A stretch of DNA of 64,000 bases from the NCBI GenBank assembly GCA_035547915.1, contig DASZTS010000043.1, positions 1 through 64,000 on the forward strand, written 5' to 3'. This DNA comes from DASSFG01 sp035547915 (GTDB lineage Bacteria > Planctomycetota > Planctomycetia > Pirellulales > JAICIG01). Positions 24,219 to 31,909 of this stretch are shown here, one piece after another. The notes under the pieces were generated by a model. The model made no database searches, was not told where the DNA came from, and saw nothing but the letters and a program-made list of their open reading frames with translations. Within the stretch, counting starts at the first letter, position 1, and every line of letters begins with the position of its first letter. Made by a program: the position numbers and the translations under genes.

Positions 24219-24632
24219 CTAGACGCCACCGCTCAAAGCTGTTCCGCCATCGGACGCTCGTTCGATGAGCCGCTTCAAGTCGGCAGGCGGGTATGGCTTC
24301 AACAGCACTTCGTCAAAACCCGCATCGAATGCCTTTCGACGATGAGCCTCGTCGCCAAATCCCGTCACGGCGATCATGGGCGTGCTGACGAACTGCTTCG
24401 CTCGTCTTAATTGCCGAACGAGGTCGTAGCCGTCAACTTTCGGCATAGCCAAGTCAATCAGCATCAGGTGAGGGGAAAAACCGGCAGCCTGTTCAAGAAC
24501 CGCTACGGCGTTCAGGACCCACAAAACCTCGTGTCCCCACAGACGGAGCAGCATGGCGATGCTCTCGGCCGTGTCTTGGTGGTCGTCAACAGCCAAAATA
24601 CGCAAACGATGCGGTGAGCTACTGGATTCCAT
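24219..24632 (-). CDS. Stand-alone response regulator receiver, 137 aa
   Basis: Receiver domain about residues 9-125: RILAVDDHQDTAES, MLIDLAMPKVDGYD (phosphoacceptor Asp), IAVTGF and LLKPYPP (Lys). No output domain. Third single-domain receiver of the island. The domain resembles the terminal receivers of the two hybrid kinases, suggesting origin by duplication. Confidence 0.9.
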   Translation of the reverse strand: MESSSSPHRLRILAVDDHQDTAESIAMLLRLWGHEVLWVLNAVAVLEQAAGFSPHLMLIDLAMPKVDGYDLVRQLRRAKQFVSTPMIAVTGFGDEAHRRKAFDAGFDEVLLKPYPPADLKRLIERASDGGTALSGGV

Positions 24633-24841
24633 TGTTGTCCGGCAAAGCCATTACCAAACAAGAATGCAAAATCAAGCGAAACGTTCGGTCCCGCCCACGG
24701 CGAGCATTCAATTTAGCTGCCAAAATGGCGGATCTCATCCACGAAAAGTTCGCAAGGCAAGGTCCGTGCCACTCACCGGCGAAAACGCAACCTTCAGGAG
24801 GGCGACCAGCATTAGGGGTGCTCTTTGGCTGGCGTGTTAGA

Positions 24842-25191
24842 ATGAGCGTCATGGACGAGAACCCGTATCGAGCGCCGCTCGAAGCATCCAGCGCATTACC
24901 CGAACGAACCAATTGGCCTGCAACGCTTCGCCAATGGGCTATCGGACCAAGGTCGCCATTTGCCTGGTTCGCCGTCGTAGGCGGTCTTGCAATGCTCGTC
25001 GCCGCCTTGGTTGTCTGAGACGGAGGCTTCGAACCCCAGTGGTCATTCTGCTTGCGGTTTTGATTCCACCCGTCATTGTGTGGTGCGGTTATGTGGCAGT
25101 GCGGCGTCAAGCCAGCCTGACATCAGTTTTTATGCTGCTCGGTGCGGAGTGTAGCTTGCTCGCCTTTCTTCTGGCGATCTTCGGTCGGTAA
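24842..25191 (+). pseudogene. Frameshifted small membrane protein with planctomycete 'NPYRAP' start
   Basis: Frame one from ATG 24842 (or 24851) reads MDENPYRAPLEASSALPERT, then a hydrophobic span (FAWFAVVGGLAMLVAALVV), and stops at 25018. A second frame, closed at 25191, continues with VVILLAVLIPPVIVWCGYVA and VFMLLGAECSLLAFLLAIFG. The 'NPYxAP' N-terminus is common in planctomycete membrane proteins. Together the frames would make a three-span protein of about 115 residues, so a frameshift near 25010 is likely. Two separate tiny genes are the alternative. Confidence 0.5.
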
Positions 25192-25493
25192 GGTGGTTGC
25201 CTCAGAATCAGCACGTCGACTGAAAGCCCGGCCGGCGGCATCTCTTGAATCCTTGCCGTTATGACACGGGCGGAGGTCATTCCGACCGATCTTCTCCAGG
25301 AATTCCTTGTCGGCGGGGACCTGGGCGCCTCCTTTGACTTAGGTCTCAGAGGGGAACGCCGCCGGCGGTGCTCACCGACTCGAAAAATGGCCGGTCGTCA
25401 AGGTTGGCCGAGACGACGTTTCGAGGACCATAGCGGCTCAGGACGAATGATCCGAGAAAAGCCGCCAGGTTCTTGGGGCGATGGCGTCTCTCT
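25192..25493. other. Intergenic tract without convincing genes
   Basis: 302 bases between the frameshifted membrane gene and the integrase stop codon. One plus-strand frame (25261-25512) is open but has no ribosome site or domain. Nothing else seen. Confidence 0.35.
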
Positions 25494-27314
25494 TCATCGC
25501 CTCGACAGGTGATGCTCTTTCATTTTGCGACGGACGGTGGACGACGAGACATCCAATTGCTGGGCAAGCCGTCCGACATCGTGTTCGCCTTGTCCCCACA
25601 GCGCCCTCAACCGTTCGGCGACGGGATCGAAAACCGCAAGCACGTCAGGCACGGCATCGAACATAGGTTGCAGATGAATTCGATATTGGCGTTGTGCTTC
25701 GAAAAGCGCCTTCCACGGTCGGTTGGAATAGTGTTTGTAAAGGAGTCGATCTCCCTTGTGAGGAATGCCGTGTGCCAAGGCAGTGCTGGCGACGACCGGA
25801 TCGACTTGCTCACTGCCAAGCCAGTCCGATAGTTGATCCCTTAGTGTTCCGAAGGGCAAATCCGGCACTGCCTCGTCGCCTTCGATTTTCTTTAGTCGGT
25901 CTAGCAAACGCCGCCACTCGTTGGCGAAGCCGGTCTGGCCATTGCGACTTTCGTCTCGATACAGCGGCGTGCCCTCCTTCGTAATCATCAGCCGCTTAGA
26001 TTCCTTCGGCGGCCGTCGCAGCCAACGACGACATTCTCCTTTCCACCAGTTGACTAGCGTCACCGTCTCCGGCCACAGCAACCACCACCCCAAAACACCG
26101 CTCTTCGGACGGATGAAGCCGCACCAACTATCGTCGCCTGAACTGTCGATCTGAAATCCCTCTTTCTTCCACGGGTGTGGTTGGTTGAGGAACAGATCCT
26201 CCCAGGCAACTCGGCCGACCTCCGCCGCACCGTGGGCACAGTTGAGGCACCATAAGAACCGAAGTCGCTCTGAGGGGAGCGCATGCTTGAAAAGAAGAGC
26301 CAGGTGATCGACAGAGAACGTCTTAACCTGCATTTCAACGACAGCGGTGCGATCTGTCGGCAAGTCCTTAATCGACCGTGCGACGTATTCGAAGTCTTCA
26401 GGCTTGCGCCAATCGAAGACTCGGCAAACATGTAGCCAATTGAAGAAGCGGTCGAGTTCGCCGATATAATTGCCACAAGTCTTCTTGGACAGTCGAGCTT
26501 TCGGTTTTGTCTTGCTCCTGGGATCTTCTGGACGACCACGCCAGTAGTCAAAAACTTGTTGGCAGCGGGGCAAGTCCAGTTGAGCGAGCGGCACGTCTGC
26601 CATGCGTTCCTGGAACGCTTTGATCAGGCCAAGCATGTGGTGGCCACTGCCGTCGAAAACACCGGTCTGCTCATCGGTGAAATCAGCCCGCCGCTTTTTC
26701 TCGTAAGCTCGCAGGGCCTCGTGAAATGTGCCCGTGATGATCGGTTTTGCAGGATCGGGTGGCACATCATCCTTGACCCTAGCGAGCCGATCCAGCGACG
26801 TGCGGGCGATCCGTTCACGAATCGAAACAATCCTCTCCGCATGACGAACGGGTAGCCGCCAGTTCGCGGACGGAAAGAGGTCCGAGAGCACTTCGTGAAT
26901 GATGTCCGCCTGCCTCGACGAAACCTCCTCGGGCGTCAGTGGCAAATCGCAGGTGCAATCGTCTTCCAGGTAGGCGTGAACGACGGATTGAAGACGCTCG
27001 TCCAGGACGCCGTCAGGATCGAAGCTCGTGATGATGTCGTCGGTCGAAGGTAGTGGAACTCGCTGCTCGCCTCGCCGGACGTGCTCGGTAGCCCAGATGG
27101 CGATGTCGGTCCACACAAGCCTCTTCCCGAACCGCTCACAGAAAGCTTGGTTGTCGCTCCAAATCTCCTCGATGTGAAGGAAGCGTTGATCCGCCTCCCT
27201 GGCTTCGACGCCCACGGGGAGACGGAAGCGTTCCCCGGCGATCAATCGCCGTAGTCCTTTGCCATCATCGGTTCGCCGCCGATGGCGGCGGACAATGCGT
27301 GCTCCTGCGGTCAC
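25494..27314 (-). CDS. Element integrase, atypical tyrosine-recombinase fold with C-terminal HTH, 606 aa
   Basis: The middle of the protein has the phage-integrase layout: a SAM-like core-binding region (about 200-320; KTCGNYIGELDRFFNWLHV) and a catalytic-like region (about 335-540). The expected catalytic residues are poorly kept: the first Arg motif reads CAHGAAEVGRVAW (no Arg at the usual place) and the HxxR box reads FGTLRDQLSDWLG (no His), while a plausible nucleophile remains in LLYKHYSNRP. The last 40 residues form a helix-turn-helix (RLAQQLDVSSSTVRRKMKEH). The start is GTG 27314. It lies 186 nt from the tmRNA 3' end with four AATTGGCCAC repeats between, the layout expected for the integrase of an ssrA-integrated element. 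Alternative: a recombinase relative that has lost activity. Confidence 0.75.
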   Translation of the reverse strand: MTAGARIVRRHRRRTDDGKGLRRLIAGERFRLPVGVEAREADQRFLHIEEIWSDNQAFCERFGKRLVWTDIAIWATEHVRRGEQRVPLPSTDDIITSFDPDGVLDERLQSVVHAYLEDDCTCDLPLTPEEVSSRQADIIHEVLSDLFPSANWRLPVRHAERIVSIRERIARTSLDRLARVKDDVPPDPAKPIITGTFHEALRAYEKKRRADFTDEQTGVFDGSGHHMLGLIKAFQERMADVPLAQLDLPRCQQVFDYWRGRPEDPRSKTKPKARLSKKTCGNYIGELDRFFNWLHVCRVFDWRKPEDFEYVARSIKDLPTDRTAVVEMQVKTFSVDHLALLFKHALPSERLRFLWCLNCAHGAAEVGRVAWEDLFLNQPHPWKKEGFQIDSSGDDSWCGFIRPKSGVLGWWLLWPETVTLVNWWKGECRRWLRRPPKESKRLMITKEGTPLYRDESRNGQTGFANEWRRLLDRLKKIEGDEAVPDLPFGTLRDQLSDWLGSEQVDPVVASTALAHGIPHKGDRLLYKHYSNRPWKALFEAQRQYRIHLQPMFDAVPDVLAVFDPVAERLRALWGQGEHDVGRLAQQLDVSSSTVRRKMKEHHLSRR

Positions 27315-27362
27315 AGTCCGACTCCCTCGACATGGTCCCCAAACCGACCCTGAAGAGGTCGA

Positions 27363-27497
27363 AATTGGCCACCATTTCTTCTCTAATTGGCCACTTAATT
27401 GGCCACCAGGGTGCGTTTCCTAAACCCTAGCAGGTTAAGGGATTTTGCGGAAGCGCAAGAGAAAGGCCAACTTGCGGTTGATCCGCAAATTGGCCAC
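27363..27497 (+). repeat. Four AATTGGCCAC direct repeats, probable integrase arm sites
   Basis: Perfect copies lie at 27363-27372, 27385-27394, 27397-27406 and 27488-27497, all in one orientation. The last ends three bases from the tmRNA discriminator position. Short repeated sites between an integrase gene and the tRNA/tmRNA att core are typical arm-type binding sites (family knowledge); binding here is inferred. Confidence 0.75.
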
Positions 27498-27499
27498 AG

Positions 27500-27862
27500 T
27501 GGAGGCGGCGGGAATCGAACCCGCGTCCCGAAACATTTCCACGCCAGCTTCTACGTGCGTAGTCGAACTATTTCCGCGTTTCGCCCGCCAACCCCCGGTC
27601 GACAGGGTGCCGGGCAGGCAAGTCGGGCACGGTTTTTAGCCCCGGGCGTACCCAACGTTGACCCGGGGCGATTCGGAATTAGTGACTGACTTTTGGGCCT
27701 CTCCGACGAAGGCCCGCAGCCAGGGTTGCCTTTAGTTAGGCAGCCAAAGCGTAGCTATCTTCGGCAATTGAAGATATTTGGTCAGCTTTTAACGTGGCCA
27801 ACTGACCAACCACGGCACGCCACTTGCGCTTCAAGCTGTCCGGTCGAAGCCAGTTCGCCCCC
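27500..27862 (-). ncRNA. ssrA: tmRNA (ssrA)
   Basis: The 5' end GGGGGCG (27862-27856) pairs with CGCCTCC (27507-27501) to form the acceptor stem, with A as discriminator at 27500. The T-arm GGGTTCGATTCCC is present. The tag frame runs from 27765 to 27736: GCC GAA GAT AGC TAC GCT TTG GCT GCC TAA, encoding AEDSYALAA. tmRNA with SmpB rescues stalled ribosomes and tags the product for proteolysis. The 5' D-like region GGCTTCGACC is also typical. The genome does not encode CCA after the discriminator; the next bases on this strand are CTG, and the element's repeats begin there. The gene's 3' end is the probable attachment site of the element. Confidence 0.95.
27736..27765 (-). other. tmRNA tag-peptide reading frame (AEDSYALAA)
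   Basis: Nine codons plus TAA inside the tmRNA. The ending ALAA is the standard ClpXP degradation signal type. The resume codon is GCC. Confidence 0.9.
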
Positions 27863-28125
27863 GGAAGGTCTTGGAGTGCCGAGAAACCGATCGCATGACG
27901 TTCTTGCCCAAACGCCCTGGGACGTATCCCGTGGGGCCTCTCGGTGACATTTCAAACTTCTACCGCAATTATACCTCTTCCAGCAAGGCCGGCGGCCCAT
28001 TTCCGCTGCCCCCCGAGGCTGGAGTTGCGCGTGGGGCGGAACTAAACTATGCGTCTCGAAACGGGGGCCTCGAACGGGCCTTCTCGACCTAGCCTGGAAC
28101 ACATCGAACGCCGGATACGCCGACC

Positions 28126-30441
28126 ATGAGACTTGCGCTAACCGTTCTGCCCCTTTTCGCTCTCACGGCCGCCGCCGCGCATGCCGAATGGCGGCCCGCC
28201 GATGGGCCGGTGAAGACGCGCTGGGCCAAAGACGTCAATCCCGATCGTCCGTTGCCCGAATATCCCCGGCCGCAGATGGTGCGCGAGAAGTGGCAGAACC
28301 TCAACGGTCTGTGGGAATATGCCATCCAAGCCAAAGACGATGCTCAGCCCAAAAGGTTCGCGGGCGAAATCCTGGTTCCGTTCCCGGTCGAGTCGGCCCT
28401 CTCGGGCGTCATGAAGCGCGTTGGACCGGAGCAACGCCTCTGGTATCGCCGTAGATTTTCGCTCGACCCGGGCTGGTCCGGTCAGCGTCTGCTTCTGCAT
28501 TTCGGCGCGGTCGATTGGGAAACGCACGTCTGGGTCAACGGTCGCGAGGTGGGCGAGCACCACGGCGGTTACGATCCGTTCACGTTCGACATCAGCGATG
28601 CCCTGACCGCCACGGGCGAGCAGGAAATCGTGGTGTCCGTGTGGGATCCGAGCGACGCCGGGCCGCAGCCACGCGGCAAGCAGGTCAACAACCCGGGCGG
28701 CATCTTTTATACGCCCACCACCGGCATCTGGCAGACCGTGTGGCTGGAACCGGTGCCCAAGACCTCGATCCGATCGCTAAAGATCGTGCCCGATCTGGAC
28801 GGCAAGCAAGTGAAGGTGACGGTCACGTGCGACAACGGTGCCGATGCCCGTGTGACGGCCACCGTCACCGGCGCAAGCGCCGGCGATAAGCAGCAACCGA
28901 TCAAGCCCGTATCGGCCGTCGGCCGCCCAGGCGAAGAACTGAAGGTTCCGGTGAGCACCGTGCATGCCTGGTCGCCCGCGGCACCCTGGCTCTACGACTT
29001 GCAGGTGTCCATCGGTCCTGCCGATAAGCCGGTCGATCGGGTCACGAGCTATTTCGGCTTGCGCAAGGTTTCCCTCGGTCCCGACAAGAACGGTATCACC
29101 CGCATCCTGCTGAACGACAAGCCGCTGTTCATGTTCGGACCGCTCGACCAAGGGTTCTGGCCCGACGGTCTGTACACCGCTCCCACCGACGAGGCGCTGC
29201 GATACGACGTCGAGTGGACGCTCCGCGTCGGCTGCAACATGTGCCGCAAGCACGTCAAGGTCGAGCCGGCCCGCTGGTATTACTGGTGCGACAAGCTGGG
29301 GCTGCTCGTCTGGCAAGACATGCCCAGCGGCGACGCTTCGGTTGGGCCGGGCAAGGGTGAGATCGAGCGAACGCCCGAGTCGGCCGGCATCTACGAGCAC
29401 GAGTTGAAGGCGATGCTCGACGCGTTGCACAACGTGCCGAGCATCGTGATGTGGGTGGTCTTCAACGAAGGGTGGGGGCAGTTCGATACGACGCGCATCA
29501 CGAAGTGGACGAAGCAATACGATGGCACGCGGTTGGTGAATTGTGCCAGCGGCTGGAACGATTTTCCCGTGGGCGACGTCCACGACATCCACAACTATCC
29601 GGCTCCGGCTTCTCCGGAGCCCGAACCCGCGCGGGCCGCGGTGTTGGGCGAATATGGCGGGCTGGGACTGCCGCTCAAAGGGCACACCTGGCTGAACGAA
29701 AAGAACTGGGGCTATCGCAGCTATCCGGACAAGAAGGCGCTGGCCGAGGCCTATTTCGGTTTGTTGTTCGGACTGCGGCAGTTGATCGGCGAGCCGGGGC
29801 TGTCGGCGGCGGTCTACACGCAGACGACGGATGTCGAAACCGAGGTCAACGGGCTGCTGACCTACGATCGCGCGATCGCCAAGATACCCGAGGAGCGGCT
29901 GGCCGCCGCCCACGAGCGACTGTACCTACCGCCGCCGAAACTTCGCCCGGCGGTTCCCACGTCGCAAGAAACGGCCAGCGACTGGCGCTACACGACCAAG
30001 CGCCCGTCCGACGACTGGATGAAAGCCGGCTTCGACGATTCTTCGTGGCGACTGGGCCCGGCGGGTTTTGGTACCAAGCAGACACCCGGCACCGTAGTGC
30101 GTACCGAGTGGGACACGTCCGACATTTGGATTCGTAGGACCTTCGACCAGGCCGCCAGCGGGGCCGGCGAAGGGCTGCTCAACGATCCGCACCTGATGGT
30201 GCACCACGACGAGGACGCCGAGATCTATATCAATGGCGTGCTCGCCGCGAGCCTGCCCGGATACACCGTCGGCTACGGGGCGTTCCCCATGCGCGAAGAA
30301 GCCCGGGCCGCGATCCGAGCGGGCAAGAATGTATTGGCGGTCCACTGCAAGCAGACGGGGGGCGGCCAATACATCGACGTCGGCATCGTCGACGTCGTCG
30401 AGGAGGAAGGAACAAAGCCCAACGCTCGCAAGGCCGACTGA
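28126..30441 (+). CDS. Secreted glycoside hydrolase family 2 protein, 771 aa
   Basis: Signal peptide MRLALTVLPLFALTAAAAHA. Domains: a GH2 sugar-binding jelly roll (about 45-215; VREKWQNLNGLWEYAI, HFGAVDWETHVWVNGREVGE, GGYDPFTFDIS), an Ig-like domain (about 220-310), and a TIM barrel (about 315-600). The catalytic acid/base Glu is in VVFNEGWGQFD and the nucleophile is probably the Glu of VLGEYGGLGLP. The C-terminal 150 residues resemble another sugar-binding/beta-sandwich module (HLMVHHDEDAEIYINGVLAA). GH2 enzymes cleave beta-galactosides, beta-glucuronides or beta-mannosides; the substrate cannot be read here. It is the first chromosomal gene beyond the tmRNA. Confidence 0.9.
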   Translation: MRLALTVLPLFALTAAAAHAEWRPADGPVKTRWAKDVNPDRPLPEYPRPQMVREKWQNLNGLWEYAIQAKDDAQPKRFAGEILVPFPVESALSGVMKRVGPEQRLWYRRRFSLDPGWSGQRLLLHFGAVDWETHVWVNGREVGEHHGGYDPFTFDISDALTATGEQEIVVSVWDPSDAGPQPRGKQVNNPGGIFYTPTTGIWQTVWLEPVPKTSIRSLKIVPDLDGKQVKVTVTCDNGADARVTATVTGASAGDKQQPIKPVSAVGRPGEELKVPVSTVHAWSPAAPWLYDLQVSIGPADKPVDRVTSYFGLRKVSLGPDKNGITRILLNDKPLFMFGPLDQGFWPDGLYTAPTDEALRYDVEWTLRVGCNMCRKHVKVEPARWYYWCDKLGLLVWQDMPSGDASVGPGKGEIERTPESAGIYEHELKAMLDALHNVPSIVMWVVFNEGWGQFDTTRITKWTKQYDGTRLVNCASGWNDFPVGDVHDIHNYPAPASPEPEPARAAVLGEYGGLGLPLKGHTWLNEKNWGYRSYPDKKALAEAYFGLLFGLRQLIGEPGLSAAVYTQTTDVETEVNGLLTYDRAIAKIPEERLAAAHERLYLPPPKLRPAVPTSQETASDWRYTTKRPSDDWMKAGFDDSSWRLGPAGFGTKQTPGTVVRTEWDTSDIWIRRTFDQAASGAGEGLLNDPHLMVHHDEDAEIYINGVLAASLPGYTVGYGAFPMREEARAAIRAGKNVLAVHCKQTGGGQYIDVGIVDVVEEEGTKPNARKAD

Positions 30442-30476
30442 CGCGTCGGCCCGCAGAGGCCCCTAAAGCGCCAAGC

Positions 30477-30578
30477 CTATAGCGCGATCATCGCAAGTAT
30501 GTAACCACCCACACCCAACACGGCTACGACCGCGTACGCATCGTTCAAAACATCGTGCCAAGAATTCGGATCGGACAC
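30477..30578 (-). CDS. Small single-span membrane protein, 33 aa
   Basis: A minus-strand ORF starting with GTG 30578 encodes MSDPNSWHDVLNDAYAVVAV followed by LGVGGYILAMIAL. GGGGGAA lies about 8 nt before the GTG. It has a soluble N-terminus and one hydrophobic helix at the end. No homologue is recognised. The gene is too short for confidence, but the ribosome site and the amphipathic/hydrophobic layout support it. Confidence 0.45.
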   Translation of the reverse strand: MSDPNSWHDVLNDAYAVVAVLGVGGYILAMIAL

Positions 30579-30850
30579 CGCAAACGTTCCCCCGGATTTT
30601 TACCCCAACGTCGAATGGATGCCCGCGTTAAAGCAAGGCCTATGCCGAGCCTTTGCGCGGCCCGGTGAGAATCGACGTAAAGCTAACATTCACGTAAGCT
30701 TGCGAAAAAATGGTTTTATCGGCAAATCAGAGAGGTGACGCCTAACTAGGCATCGAATGCCCGCAATCTCGGCACGAGCCTATTGATCCGCCTGCTACAA
30801 TGTTTGCTTTCCAGTGGGGCCTTTTGCGGCTTAAGCCAACGGGTAACCCG

Positions 30851-31894
30851 ATGCGATGCTCTTGGATTCCGGTAGCCTGTCTGATCTGTGGCACGTGGTC
30901 GGGCGGTGCGTCCGCCACGGCGCAAGACGCCGAAGCGGTCACGCTGGGGAATGTCTCCGACCCGGGACCGAATCGGCTGGACGAGCCCACCGCCGGTTCG
31001 TTCTCGCTCACCGGCGCCGTGCGGTTCCTCGATTCGGCGGCGCTGACCTGGCAGAAGCAACGGCAGTGTTTCACCTGCCATACCAACTACGCCTACCTCT
31101 ATGCGCGGCCGCTCGTGTCGAGCGACGCTCCGGCGCATGACCAGGTGCGGCGGTTCGCCGAAGAGCTCGTCGAGAAGCGCTGGCCGGAGAAGGGGCCACG
31201 CTGGGACGCCGAAGTCGTCGCGACCGCGGCGGCGCTGGCCTTCAACGACGCCGCGACGACCGGGAAGCTGCATCCATCGACCCGGACGGCGCTCGACCGC
31301 ATGTGGACCGTGCAGCGGGCGGACGGCGGTTGGAGTTGGCTGAAGTGCGGCTGGCCGCCGATGGAGCACGACGACGATTACGGTGCGGCTTTGGCGGCGC
31401 TGGCGGTGTCGGTGGCGCCGGACGACTACCGGTCGAGCGAAGCGGCCCGCGGCGGCACGGAAAAACTGCGCAGCTATCTCAAGACGAACCCTCCTCCCAC
31501 GTTGCACCATCGGGCCATGTTGCTGTGGGCGACTTCGTATTCCGAATCTTTCTTGGAAGCGCCAGACCGACAAGCCACGATCGCCGACCTGCGCGGTCGG
31601 CAGCGAGAGGATGGCGGCTGGTCGCTGGCCACGTTGGGTGATTGGCAGCGGCCAGACAACACGCCACAAGACGAGAACAGCGACGGTTACGGGACGGGCT
31701 TCGTCGTCTACGTGTTACGGCGGGCGGGCGTGCCGGCCGACGACAAGGCGATCGTCCGCGGCATCGCCTGGCTCAAGGGCCATCAGCGCGAAAGCGGTCG
31801 CTGGATCACCCGTTCACTCAAGCAAGACAACAAGCATTTCATCTCGCATTGCGGGACGGCCTTCGCGGTCATGGCGATCGCCGCGTGCGAATAG
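30851..31894 (+). CDS. Secreted squalene-cyclase-like repeat protein with CxxCH haem motif, 347 aa
   Basis: Start ATG 30851 was chosen because a signal peptide follows directly (MRCSWIPVACLICGTWSGGA); an ATG at 30800 is in frame. CFTCH near residue 76 is a cytochrome c-type haem-binding motif. The rest consists of prenyltransferase/squalene-cyclase (alpha-alpha toroid) repeats with QW-like signatures: VQRADGGWSWLK and RQREDGGWSLATLGDW. Such CxxCH-toroid proteins are a planctomycete type; their reaction is not established and they lack the DxDD motif expected of hopene cyclases. Probably periplasmic. Confidence 0.85.
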   Translation: MRCSWIPVACLICGTWSGGASATAQDAEAVTLGNVSDPGPNRLDEPTAGSFSLTGAVRFLDSAALTWQKQRQCFTCHTNYAYLYARPLVSSDAPAHDQVRRFAEELVEKRWPEKGPRWDAEVVATAAALAFNDAATTGKLHPSTRTALDRMWTVQRADGGWSWLKCGWPPMEHDDDYGAALAALAVSVAPDDYRSSEAARGGTEKLRSYLKTNPPPTLHHRAMLLWATSYSESFLEAPDRQATIADLRGRQREDGGWSLATLGDWQRPDNTPQDENSDGYGTGFVVYVLRRAGVPADDKAIVRGIAWLKGHQRESGRWITRSLKQDNKHFISHCGTAFAVMAIAACE

Positions 31895-31909
31895 GGCTCG
31901 TTCGGCAGG

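Noticed and set aside
27966..27971. TATAAT on the minus strand as the tmRNA -10 box
   Set aside because: It lies over 100 nt upstream of the mature 5' end and no -35 hexamer stands at the proper distance, so I did not call a promoter.
28777..29913. 378-codon minus-strand ORF under the GH2 gene
   Set aside because: Antisense shadow; the catalytic motifs lie on the plus strand.
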